Program-made: the position numbers and the translations under genes
NCBI GenBank assembly: GCA_937925695.1
Contig: CALAMD010000099.1
Location: forward strand, 1 to 9,683
DNA length: 9,683 nucleotides
Direction: 5' to 3'
Source: an uncultured Bacillaceae bacterium
GTDB lineage: Bacteria > Bacillota > Bacilli > Bacillales > Amphibacillaceae
Part shown: one piece after another, positions 1-5,932 of the stretch
How the letters are laid out: every line of letters starts with the position of its first letter
How positions within the stretch are numbered: position 1 is the first letter of the stretch
The notes under the pieces: model-generated
What the model was told of the DNA's origin: nothing
The model's database searches: none
Seen by the model: only the letters and a program-made list of their open reading frames with translations

Positions 1-69
1 TATTCATTGGCATATTTAATGATTTTGTTTACGTTAATGATTATCGTCACGTTGCCGATTTTTAATTAA
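1..69 (+). CDS. C-terminal end of an integral membrane protein (partial)
   Basis: The window opens inside a coding frame that reads 22 codons and stops at TAA (67-69). The visible residues are almost all hydrophobic and end in VTLPIFN, so this is the last transmembrane helix of a membrane protein whose start lies outside the window. An ending of the type 'T-x-x-S/I-x-x-T-L-P' is seen in AEC (auxin efflux carrier/malate permease) transporters, but 22 residues are too few to assign a family. The terminator directly after the stop codon supports this being the true end of a gene. Confidence 0.6.
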   Translation, partial: YSLAYLMILFTLMIIVTLPIFN

Positions 70-74
70 CGAGG

Positions 75-114
75 ACGTCATTCACCGATTTTGAGCGGTG
101 GGTGGCGTTTTTTT
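75..114 (+). terminator. Intrinsic terminator after the first gene
   Basis: A 13-bp stem (75-87 with 96-108, including three G-U pairs) closes an 8-nt loop and runs directly into seven T residues (108-114). It starts 6 bp after the stop codon of the membrane protein fragment and separates it from the HAD locus. Confidence 0.9.
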
Positions 115-189
115 GTTTATCTTGGAATGAGGTTTTAGCTACCATATTGCTTTTTGGAGATATTTCGGCATGGAAGGGGAGAGCTCGTC

Positions 190-855
190 ATGTTAAAAGG
201 GGGTTCTGTTCGATTTAGATGGGACACTGCTAAATAGGGATGAATCGGTCTTACGTTCGTTAGTCACCAATACGATAGATTACAACATGTTGTCGGTCAT
301 ATTGACAAGGAAACCTATATTACTAGATTTATCGCATTGGATCAACGGGGATATGTTTGGAAAGATCGAGTATATCAACAGCTCGTAAAGGAATTTAGGA
401 TAACTAAGATGACATGGGAGGCCTTACTCGATGATTATCTGAAGGAATTTAAACATCATTGTGTTCCTTTTCCAAATCTCATTAGTATGTTAGAGGAATT
501 GCAAAATGATAATTTATTACTTGGGATGATTACGAATGGAAAAGGACAATTTCAGCTGGATAATATTAAGGCACTGGGGATTGAGGAATATTTTGATCCG
601 ATTTTAGTTTCTGAATGGGAAGGGATTAAAAAGCCCCAGTCGCAAATATTTGGCCGGGCATTAAAGCAATTAGGTATTTTACCAGAAGAAGCCTTGTTTA
701 TTGGTGATCATCCGATTAACGATGTGCAAGGAGCGCGTGATGTAGGGATGATAAGCGTGTGGAAAAAAGATGGCCAATGGACGAAGGTCGCTGCTGATTA
801 TATCATTGAAGATTTATCCGAGCTACCGAATTTGATTCAGGTCATTAACAGATAA
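190..855 (+). pseudogene. HAD-superfamily hydrolase, interrupted by two frameshifts
   Basis: An ATG at 190 follows a good ribosome-binding site (AAGGGGAG, 174-181). It reads MLKG, then passes through a run of five G (199-203). Dropping one G continues into VLFDLDGTLLNRDE, the HAD motif I with both catalytic aspartates. As written, the frame instead ends at TAG 235-237. A second shift lies at about 266-271 (ACCAATACG), after which YDRLQH continues without a break to the stop at 853-855. The second break would be repaired by one extra base, or by restoring a second CCAA copy, which would give T-N-Q-Y. Downstream, motif II (MITNG), the motif III lysine (IKKPQSQIF) and motif IV (GDHPIND) are intact, and the length (about 220 aa) suits a HAD-IA phosphatase. 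The open part alone could start at TTG 337 but would lack the nucleophile. This is either a genuine pseudogene or two sequencing errors. The substrate is unknown. Confidence 0.85.
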
Positions 856-908
856 AAAATCTCGAGAAGGGGAGCAAGATTGGATAATTGTCCCTTCTCG
901 AGTTTTAT
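854..908. terminator. Bidirectional intrinsic terminator between the HAD gene and the MFS gene
   Basis: A 12-bp stem (861-872 with 891-902, one G-U pair) is followed by TTTTATTT on the plus strand. Six A residues (854-859) precede it, which read as a U-tract on the minus strand. It overlaps the HAD stop codon and can serve both the HAD gene and the convergent MFS gene, whose stop lies 117 bp away. Confidence 0.88.
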
Positions 909-949
909 TTATCTATTAAAAACTGACAAGTTTTGTTAGCTTGCATACA

Positions 950-1025
950 AATGCTGGCTATTTATTGTATTGAATTCGACTATCCAATTATATCGTATTT
1001 TTTCAGAATGAATGCTGGTTATTTA
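950..1025. repeat. Imperfect 15-bp direct repeat at the 3' end of the MFS gene
   Basis: AATGCTGGCTATTTA (950-964) recurs as AATGCTGGTTATTTA (1011-1025), matching 14 of 15 bases at a 61-bp offset. The second copy contains the stop codon and last codon of the MFS gene on the minus strand. The rest of this stretch shows no gene. It may be a trace of a small tandem duplication. Confidence 0.5.
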
Positions 1026-2158
1026 GCAGTTATTTTTTTATCCATGACTAACAAAATACCGACAACGAGAACCATCGTAATCGCACTTGATAAGAACGGT
1101 AATCCGATCAAATCAGATGTTGCACCAGAGACGAATGATCCAGCGATGACTCCGAGGGAGAAAAATGCATAAAATATGCCATATGCTTTACCACGATCAA
1201 CTTTTGTCGAGGCATCTGCAACAATTCTATTCATGGATGGGAATACGAATGCAAATCCAACACCATAAACAACCATGAGTATCACGATAACCCAGAAAAT
1301 AGAAATGATATTGAGCATAATATGGACAAATCCGATCAGACCTATACCGATTGCAACTAAGGTCACCGGTGAAAAACGATCATAGATCCGGTTTAACGGT
1401 GTTAAAAATACAATGATCGCGACGATGCCATATATGCTTAATAACATCCCAGTAATTTCCGAAGTCATAGCCATTTCTTCTACCTTTAAAGGAAAAGCAA
1501 AGGCAAAGGTACCATTACTAATCATCAGGGCGAACGCAGCTAAGGACGCTTGCAACACGAAAGGATTTTTTAATAATGGTAAGAATTCATTTAGTGAAAG
1601 CTTCCCTCTATCGGTAGGTGTATATGACTCTTCCACATATTTTGCAATTAAGATGGTACAAATAATAAATAAAATCGCCACAAAAATAAAGACATACTCG
1701 ACGCTAGCGCGGGCGGCCATTGCGCCCCCAATCGCGGGACCAACAATTGCTGCTGTACCGATTGATGCGCCGGTTAGTGCCATTGTTCGACCACGAGTTT
1801 TTTTATTGGAGCGATCACCGACATAAGCAAAGGCTGCCGGAATAAGGATTCCACCTGCTAATCCGTGTAAGAATCTGATGATAAATAAATGATATCCATT
1901 TTGTGCTAATGGATAAAACACGAGAATGACTGCAGCTGCTAACATGCCAGTAAATAACATCTTTTTCCGGCCGTAACGATCAATCCAATGGCCACCAAAT
2001 ATATTACCGACCATATTTGTCAGGGAATATACGGCAACAATAGCACCAGTCAGTAAATGGGAGGCCCCTAATTCGATTGAATAGGGTGTGATGATTGGTA
2101 ATTGAATGAATGTATCGAGAAATGAAACGATAATAATAAAGTATAAAATTCTTCTCAT
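1019..2158 (-). CDS. MFS transporter, DHA1 drug-exporter type
   Basis: This 379-aa protein of about 12 transmembrane helices belongs to the major facilitator superfamily and should sit in the cytoplasmic membrane, exporting small molecules by proton antiport. Visible family motifs are motif A in the loop after helix 2 (GGHWIDRYGRKK, residues 55-66), the motif B region with its helix-4 arginine (RFLHGLAGGILIP, 95-107) and motif C of drug antiporters in helix 5 (GASIGTAAIVGPAIGG, 130-145). Asp14 in helix 1 (SFLDTF) is also typical of this group. Length is normal for a 12-helix exporter. The start is backed by a GAGGAAG ribosome-binding site (2164-2170 on the minus strand), 5-6 nt upstream. It is divergent from the SAM-riboswitch transcript and convergent with the HAD gene. 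The substrate cannot be told from sequence, and a link to the sulfur genes is not shown. Confidence 0.88.
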   Translation of the reverse strand: MRRILYFIIIVSFLDTFIQLPIITPYSIELGASHLLTGAIVAVYSLTNMVGNIFGGHWIDRYGRKKMLFTGMLAAAVILVFYPLAQNGYHLFIIRFLHGLAGGILIPAAFAYVGDRSNKKTRGRTMALTGASIGTAAIVGPAIGGAMAARASVEYVFIFVAILFIICTILIAKYVEESYTPTDRGKLSLNEFLPLLKNPFVLQASLAAFALMISNGTFAFAFPLKVEEMAMTSEITGMLLSIYGIVAIIVFLTPLNRIYDRFSPVTLVAIGIGLIGFVHIMLNIISIFWVIVILMVVYGVGFAFVFPSMNRIVADASTKVDRGKAYGIFYAFFSLGVIAGSFVSGATSDLIGLPFLSSAITMVLVVGILLVMDKKITAK

Positions 2159-2184
2159 GGCTTCTTCCTCACTTTCTTTCCAAC

Positions 2185-2190
2185 ATTATA
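2185..2190 (-). promoter_or_regulatory. Possible -10 element of the MFS gene
   Basis: The minus strand reads a perfect TATAAT here, about 27 nt before the MFS start codon. No acceptable -35 hexamer lies 16-18 bp upstream (the best-spaced hexamer is AGGTAT). This is therefore only a candidate, perhaps activator-dependent or fortuitous in AT-rich DNA. Confidence 0.3.
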
Positions 2191-2332
2191 CCTAAATTCA
2201 TAAACCAATACCTATGAAATGTTTAAGACAACCCCTTTTGGGTGAAAAATTCAATAAGTTGCCACATTTATCACCGTTTGAATGAGATAAAACTTGATGG
2301 GTGTTATTTTTTCAAAAATTCAAAATTCACTC

Positions 2333-2361
2333 TTGACAGTTTTCAGTAGATCATATATGAT
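2333..2361 (+). promoter_or_regulatory. Sigma-A promoter of the SAM-riboswitch transcript
   Basis: TTGACA (2333-2338) and TATGAT (2356-2361) are separated by exactly 17 bp, close to the sigma-A consensus. Transcription should begin at about 2368, leaving roughly 18 nt before the riboswitch P1 stem. The strength of this promoter suits a gene whose control is exerted afterwards by termination. Confidence 0.85.
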
Positions 2362-2385
2362 AACGATAATTTAATAAATTATTTC

Positions 2386-2490
2386 CTTATCAAGAGTCAG
2401 GGGAGGAACCTGGTCCGACGATCCTGCAGCAACCATCACGTAACAGTGAAAAGGTGCCAAATCCAGCAAGCATGTAGCTTGAAAGATGAG
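2386..2490 (+). ncRNA. SAM-I riboswitch aptamer (S-box leader)
   Basis: The S-box hallmarks appear in order. The P1 5' strand CTTATC (2386-2391) is followed by AAGAG, then a P2/kink-turn region with GGTCCGACGATCC, the CAGCAACC segment, a P3 arm (TCAC with GTGA), AAGGTGCCAAATCCAGC and a short P4 (AAGC with GCTT). The P1 3' strand GATGAG (2485-2490) closes the structure, with one G-U pair. In this class SAM binding stabilises P1 and allows a downstream terminator to form, so the gene is on when SAM is scarce. The terminators at 2515 and 2587 and the gene at 2688 complete the unit. No gene lies in 2159-2687 on either strand that I can support. Confidence 0.95.
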
Positions 2491-2514
2491 GGAGAGACAA
2501 ATTATGATATATTG

Positions 2515-2542
2515 ACCTCTTCCTATTTGGAAGAGGTTTTTT
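2515..2542 (+). terminator. First riboswitch-controlled terminator
   Basis: A perfect 9-bp stem (ACCTCTTCC 2515-2523 with GGAAGAGGT 2529-2537) closes a 5-nt loop and is followed by six T (2537-2542). The aptamer's switching strand (GATGAGG, 2485-2491) can pair with CCTCTTC (2516-2522) except for one mismatch. That is the arrangement expected of an S-box antiterminator. Confidence 0.9.
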
Positions 2543-2544
2543 AA

Positions 2545-2573
2545 TGAAAGATCGTGATAAATGTGATCTTTCA
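2545..2573 (+). other. Hairpin between the two leader terminators
   Basis: TGAAAGATC (2545-2553) pairs perfectly with GATCTTTCA (2565-2573) around an 11-nt loop. No U-tract follows, so it is not a terminator. Its left arm repeats the aptamer sequence TGAAAGAT (2480-2487), so the right arm could alternatively pair with the P1 3' region of the riboswitch. Confidence 0.6.
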
Positions 2574-2586
2574 TAACAATAAAACC

Positions 2587-2641
2587 AACCTTTCTCATCT
2601 GGATAGTTTGAATTATTGGAGGTGAGGAAGGTTTTCTTTTT
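2587..2641 (+). terminator. Second terminator in the riboswitch leader
   Basis: AACCTTTCTCATCT (2587-2600) pairs along 14 bp, with two G-U pairs, to AGGTGAGGAAGGTT (2620-2633) around a 19-nt loop. It runs into TTTTCTTTTT (2632-2641). It lies before the ribosome-binding site of the downstream gene, so readthrough of the first terminator must also pass this one. Its 5' arm CTTTCTCATCT (2590-2600) is complementary over 11 positions to the riboswitch switching strand (2484-2494). Confidence 0.75.
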
Positions 2642-2687
2642 GCAATTGATAAGGAAAGGTATTGATAAAAATTAGGAGGGAATTTCA

Positions 2688-3359
2688 ATGGGAGTTACGA
2701 CAAAGCATAGCTATTATCAAAAGGGTAATCTTAAGCGTTTATCAGAATTAGGGGTGCATGCGCCAGGTTCATACAAATCATTTTTTACTTTTAATGACGA
2801 AGCGCTAGCAGAAGGCCGTTTGTCAACAAAGTTAAAAGAGTTAATTGCGGTAGCTGTTGCTCATGTTACGGGGTGCGCTTATTGCATTGATCTTCACGTT
2901 TCAGCTGTTAAGGAAGCTGGAGCCACGAAAGAGGAAGTGTCAGAGGCAATTTTTGTTGCAACAGCGTTAAAGGCAGGTTCTGCAATTGCCCATGGTATCA
3001 ATGCACTGAATTCATATGATGAGATTGATGATGAGGAATATTATAAGCAAGCCTATTTAAAGCGTTTGTCAGAATTTTCAACGATCAGTGAGGATGCTTT
3101 TAATAGTTTCATTGAATTTGATCAGACAGCATTAAAATCAGGTGTGATTCCAGCCCGAGAGAAGGAACTAATAGCTGTTGCTGTCGCCCATGTAACGGGG
3201 TGCCCATATTGCATTGATCTTCATGTAAAAGCAGCTAAAAAAGCAGGCGTTACCAAGGAAGAATTAGCAGAAGCGATATTTGTAGCTGTTGCCCTTAAAG
3301 CCGGTTCAGCATTAGCCCATAGTGTGAATGCATTTGCTGCCTTTGATGATGAAGAATAA
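2688..3359 (+). CDS. Double-domain AhpD-like / carboxymuconolactone decarboxylase family protein
   Basis: The 223-aa cytoplasmic protein consists of two copies of the CMD/AhpD fold in tandem. Each has the AhpD-type redox set: an upstream glutamate and a CxxCxxxH motif. Domain 1 has Glu51, Cys63, Cys66 and His70 (GCAYCIDLH). Domain 2 has Glu160, Cys172, Cys175 and His179 (GCPYCIDLH). The copies are offset by 109 residues and share long identical stretches (LIAVAVAHVTGC, EAIFVA, ALKAGSA), so this is an internal duplication. In AhpD this set of residues performs thiol-disulfide/peroxidase chemistry, so a redox role is more likely than lactone decarboxylation. The start is fixed by AGGAGGG (2674-2680), 7 nt before ATG. 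It is the first gene behind the SAM riboswitch, which ties it to sulfur or methionine supply. The exact reaction is not known to me. Confidence 0.88.
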   Translation: MGVTTKHSYYQKGNLKRLSELGVHAPGSYKSFFTFNDEALAEGRLSTKLKELIAVAVAHVTGCAYCIDLHVSAVKEAGATKEEVSEAIFVATALKAGSAIAHGINALNSYDEIDDEEYYKQAYLKRLSEFSTISEDAFNSFIEFDQTALKSGVIPAREKELIAVAVAHVTGCPYCIDLHVKAAKKAGVTKEELAEAIFVAVALKAGSALAHSVNAFAAFDDEE

Positions 3360-3370
3360 TAGATTGAATC

Positions 3371-3403
3371 GCCCTTAAAATGGAGTCGATCCACTATAAG
3401 GGC
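3371..3403 (+). other. Hairpin just after the CMD gene
   Basis: GCCCTTA (3371-3377) pairs with TAAGGGC (3397-3403), and an inner TGGA/TCCA stem closes around GTCGA. No U-tract follows, so it is not a canonical terminator. It could act as a 3'-end stability element, or be an edge of the 21-bp repeat array, since TCGATCCA is one of the repeat cores. Confidence 0.35.
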
Positions 3404-3660
3404 AACTCGCCGGTTGGAAGTTGATCCAAAATGGTGCAAAGTCGCTCGTAAACGGTTGGAAGTTGATCCAAAATAGGGGAAAGTCGCTCGTAAATGGGTA
3501 GAAGTTGATCCAAAATGGTGCAAAGTCGCTCGTAAATGGCCGAAAGTTGATCCAAAATGGTGCAAACTCGCTCGTCAAAAGGGGAAAGTTGCTCGTAAAT
3601 CTACTAAACTTGCTCGAAAATCAATAAATACGATCCAAATTTAAACACACTCGCTCTAAC
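3384..3660. repeat. Non-coding array of about 14 units with 21-bp period
   Basis: This gap between the CMD and monooxygenase genes holds no gene. It consists of 21-bp units that largely alternate between the cores TTGATCCAAAA and TCGCTCGTAAA. Cores begin at 3421, 3442, 3463, 3484, 3505, 3526, 3547, 3568, 3589 and 3610 at an exact 21-bp step. Degenerate members lie at 3387 and 3407 on the left and at 3630 and 3651 on the right. Pairs of units form four near-identical 42-bp copies from 3411 to about 3578. Because 21 is a multiple of 3, all frames read as heptapeptide repeats and stay open on the minus strand, but no ribosome-binding site or family supports a protein. Short A-tracts recur about every 10.5 bp, which would favour DNA bending. 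Confidence 0.85.
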
Positions 3661-3688
3661 CCAAAGAATACAGCAAGGAATGAGACTT

Positions 3689-3717
3689 CTATCAAGACGA
3701 AAATTCAAATGTATGAT
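3689..3717 (+). promoter_or_regulatory. Weak candidate promoter for the monooxygenase gene
   Basis: TATGAT (3712-3717) lies 17 bp after CTATCA (3689-3694), a poor -35 (3 of 6). It would give a leader of about 80 nt before the start at 3806. No clear terminator separates the CMD gene from this point, so cotranscription from the riboswitch promoter is also possible. Confidence 0.3.
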
Positions 3718-3805
3718 GATGAGCTGATCAATCATCTGAAGTGATTAATTCGTATCGAAAAAAATGCTGTCATGTAAATTTGTGAAATATATAGGAGTTG
3801 ATTTA

Positions 3806-5200
3806 ATGAAAAAGCAAATTCGTTTAAATGGCTTTACGCAAAATTCCGTTGCGCCTCATTCGCCCGGATTATGGAAGCATCCCCAAGATCAAGGCTATCG
3901 ACATGGTGATTTAGATTATTGGATTGATTTAGCAAAGTTGCTTGAACGGGGAAAATTTGATGCCGTGTTTTTGGCGGATGTGATCGGTATATACGACGTG
4001 TATGAAAGTAGCTATGAACCGGCTATTCAACATGCGGTCCAAGTTCCTTTACATGACACGCTCTTACAAATATCTGCAATGGCTGCCGCAACCACCCATA
4101 TAGGTTTTGCACCGACCTACTCTGCTACCTATACTCAACCATATAAGCTAGCAAGGGAATTTTCAACGTTAGATCATCTAACGAAAGGGAGAATTGCCTG
4201 GAATATTGTGACGTCATATTTAGAAAGTGAGGCGGTAAATTTAGGGCTAGATGGCCAAATTGAACATGATACTAGATATGACCGGGCCGATGAATATATG
4301 GAAGTTGTTTATAAACTATGGGAGCAAAGTTGGGAAGATGATGCGGTCATTCAAGATGTAGAAACAGGGGTTTATACTGATCCAAATAAAGTACATCCGA
4401 TAAAACATCGAGGTGAGTATTTTAAAGTGCCGGGCGTTCATTTAGTCAACCCATCGATTCAACGCACACCCGTACTGTTTCAAGCTGGTGCATCAACGAG
4501 AGGACGTGAATTTGCTGCAAAGCATGCAGAAGCTATTTTCACAACACTTGCCAATAATAATGCTGAATTAAAGGCCTTTGTCGACGACATCGCAAACAGG
4601 GCTGCTTCATACGGTAGAAAACGATCGGATTTCAAAATATTCCCTGCGATTGTACCAATCGTTGGCTCAACTGAACAAGAAGCCCAAGCTAAATATGAGG
4701 AATTACTGTCATATGTTAGTTATGAAGGAACACTGGCTCTCTTATCAGGTCATACAGGTGTTGACTTTTCTCAATTTGATCCTGATGAGTATGTTGAAAA
4801 TGTAAAAACCGATGCATCACGAGGATTTTTAGAAAAATACACCATTGCAAGTACGAATAAAAGATGGACAGTGAGAGAAGCAGTGATTCATCATGGATTA
4901 GGGATTGGTGCTACAAAAGTCGTTGGCACGCCAGAGCAAATTGCTGATGAATTAGAGAAAATGGCTACTGAAGGTGATGCGGATGGGTTTAATGTGATCC
5001 AAGCAACTAGCCCAGGTACCTTTGTAGACTTTATTGATTACGTTGTACCTGTTTTACAAGATCGGGGTCTTTTTCGCAAAGAATATGAAGCAAACACATT
5101 GAGAGAAAATTTATTTGGTATTGGCAATGTTCATTTACCAAGCAATCATCCAGCTAAAATACTCACACAACAACACGGTAAGGTAAGCAAAAGATCTTAA
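3806..5200 (+). CDS. NtaA/SnaA/DmoA-family FMN-dependent monooxygenase
   Basis: The 464-aa protein is a flavin-dependent monooxygenase of the bacterial luciferase-like TIM-barrel superfamily. Such enzymes use FMNH2 supplied by a separate reductase, plus O2, to oxidise organic substrates and often cleave C-S or C-N bonds. Family landmarks are the N-terminal GLWKHP (21-26), FDAVFLADV (51-59), TLDHLTKGRIAWNIVTS (121-137), the FMN-side segment QAGASTRGREFA (225-236) and the closing TLRENLFG. The set resembles dimethyl sulfide monooxygenase DmoA and the B. subtilis YxeK/YtnJ enzymes for S-substituted cysteines. The start at 3806 has AGGAG (3793-3797), 8 nt upstream. An in-frame ATG at 3764 lacks such a site and would add 14 unrelated residues. 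A flavin reductase follows after 46 bp, forming the two-component system. The substrate is unassigned, and organosulfur is favoured by the SAM riboswitch upstream. Confidence 0.9.
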   Translation: MKKQIRLNGFTQNSVAPHSPGLWKHPQDQGYRHGDLDYWIDLAKLLERGKFDAVFLADVIGIYDVYESSYEPAIQHAVQVPLHDTLLQISAMAAATTHIGFAPTYSATYTQPYKLAREFSTLDHLTKGRIAWNIVTSYLESEAVNLGLDGQIEHDTRYDRADEYMEVVYKLWEQSWEDDAVIQDVETGVYTDPNKVHPIKHRGEYFKVPGVHLVNPSIQRTPVLFQAGASTRGREFAAKHAEAIFTTLANNNAELKAFVDDIANRAASYGRKRSDFKIFPAIVPIVGSTEQEAQAKYEELLSYVSYEGTLALLSGHTGVDFSQFDPDEYVENVKTDASRGFLEKYTIASTNKRWTVREAVIHHGLGIGATKVVGTPEQIADELEKMATEGDADGFNVIQATSPGTFVDFIDYVVPVLQDRGLFRKEYEANTLRENLFGIGNVHLPSNHPAKILTQQHGKVSKRS

Positions 5201-5246
5201 ATGAACAGACATCCGTTAACTTTCAATGCGAGGAGGTGGCATAATC

Positions 5247-5798
5247 ATGAAAAGGGTTGTTATCTTATCTGGTAGTCCGTCTGCCCAATCTAGATCTGAT
5301 ATATTATTATCGTATTTAGGAAAACAATTGCAGGCCCGGGATGTGACCGTAACACATATTTCTGTAAAAGATATCCCCGAGCAAGTGCTGTGCCAGGGCG
5401 ATTATACAAGTCCAATCATTCAACAAATTACGCAAAGGATTGAAGAAGCGCAAGGCTTAATTGTCGGTTCACCAGTATATAAAGCATCCTACTCAGGGGT
5501 CTTTAAGTCATTAGTTGATTTATTGCCTCAAGATATATTTAAGCATAAACCGGTTTTACCTATTATGACTGGTGGTAGCCTAACCCACTTATTAGCAATC
5601 GAATACACGTTAAAACCACTGGTGAATATATTAAAAGGTCAGAGCTTAAAGGGGATTTACTTTCTAGATTCCCAATTAGATAAAAACAACCAACAACCCA
5701 TTTTGGATGATGAGTTGCTGGCGCGTACAAAAAAACAATTAGATTACTTTTTTGAGTTGATCCATCAACAGCAATCAGCTGCATCGCTATCATCTTAA
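5247..5798 (+). CDS. SsuE-like NAD(P)H-dependent FMN reductase
   Basis: The 183-aa flavodoxin-fold reductase should deliver FMNH2 to the monooxygenase encoded just upstream. The phosphate-binding loop GSPSAQSRS (9-17), the GSPVYKASYSGVFK segment (74-87) and MTGGS (107-111) are those of the SsuE/NADPH-dependent FMN reductase family. Tyr120 in AIEYTLKP aligns with the position of the pi-helix tyrosine of E. coli SsuE (Tyr118), a residue linked to reductases that serve two-component monooxygenases. The start at 5247 has AGGAGGTGG (5231-5239), 7 nt upstream. An ATG at 5226 would place that site inside the gene and is rejected. Coupling to the preceding gene (46-bp gap, no terminator) indicates one operon. 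The length matches the family. No sulfonate ABC transporter lies next to it, so the name ssuE is not given. Confidence 0.92.
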   Translation: MKRVVILSGSPSAQSRSDILLSYLGKQLQARDVTVTHISVKDIPEQVLCQGDYTSPIIQQITQRIEEAQGLIVGSPVYKASYSGVFKSLVDLLPQDIFKHKPVLPIMTGGSLTHLLAIEYTLKPLVNILKGQSLKGIYFLDSQLDKNNQQPILDDELLARTKKQLDYFFELIHQQQSAASLSS

Positions 5799-5830
5799 TT
5801 AGATGCCTACTAGTTGAATAAAACAGATAC

Positions 5831-5864
5831 AGGAACTCTTCAATGTTCAAACATTGAAAATCCT
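5831..5864. other. Inverted repeat between convergent genes
   Basis: TTCAATGTT (5839-5847) and AACATTGAA (5850-5858) form a near-perfect palindrome. AGGA (5831-5834) and TCCT (5861-5864) can extend it across an internal loop. It lies between the FMN reductase and the convergent purC-like gene, where a terminator is expected. Neither strand has a U-tract after it, so it is at best a weak or factor-assisted terminator. Confidence 0.45.
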
Positions 5865-5932
5865 ATCAACCGAATGGATCACTTCGTATAATATCGGTTC
5901 ATTAATAGTTAACTGGTCTTATACTCAGAATA

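Noticed and set aside
933..1826. Plus-strand open frames (933-1172 and 1413-1826) opposite the MFS gene
   Set aside because: They are mainly antisense shadows of the MFS coding sequence, with low-complexity products and no ribosome-binding sites.
2640..2675. Possible 11-codon leader peptide starting at TTG, after a GGAGGTGAGG that could act as a ribosome-binding site
   Set aside because: The spacing of about 13 nt is long, the GGAGGTGAGG is better explained as the right arm of the second terminator, and the peptide has no regulatory codon run.
2371..2688. Open frame on the minus strand across the leader region
   Set aside because: It runs antisense over the SAM riboswitch and both terminators, whose structure explains the sequence. 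No start signal or homology supports it.
3221..3578. Two overlapping open frames on the minus strand with heptapeptide repeats
   Set aside because: They arise because the 21-bp DNA repeat keeps frames open. There is no ribosome-binding site, they overlap the 3' end of a well-supported gene, and no protein family is recognisable.
3411..3579. Possible CRISPR array
   Set aside because: The 42-bp copies are contiguous, with no unique spacers between them, and no cas gene is nearby. It is a tandem repeat.
3661..3747. Possible remnant of a coding region ending in a plausible peptide (YDDELINHLK then stop)
   Set aside because: There is no start codon or ribosome-binding site in frame, an upstream stop lies inside the repeat array, and no family match is recognised.
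3764..3805. Upstream in-frame ATG of the monooxygenase
   Set aside because: No Shine-Dalgarno precedes it and the extra 14 residues do not resemble the family start. AGGAG at 3793-3797 points to 3806.
5563..5850. Minus-strand open frame opposite the FMN reductase
   Set aside because: It is antisense to a well-supported gene, with no ribosome-binding site or family resemblance.
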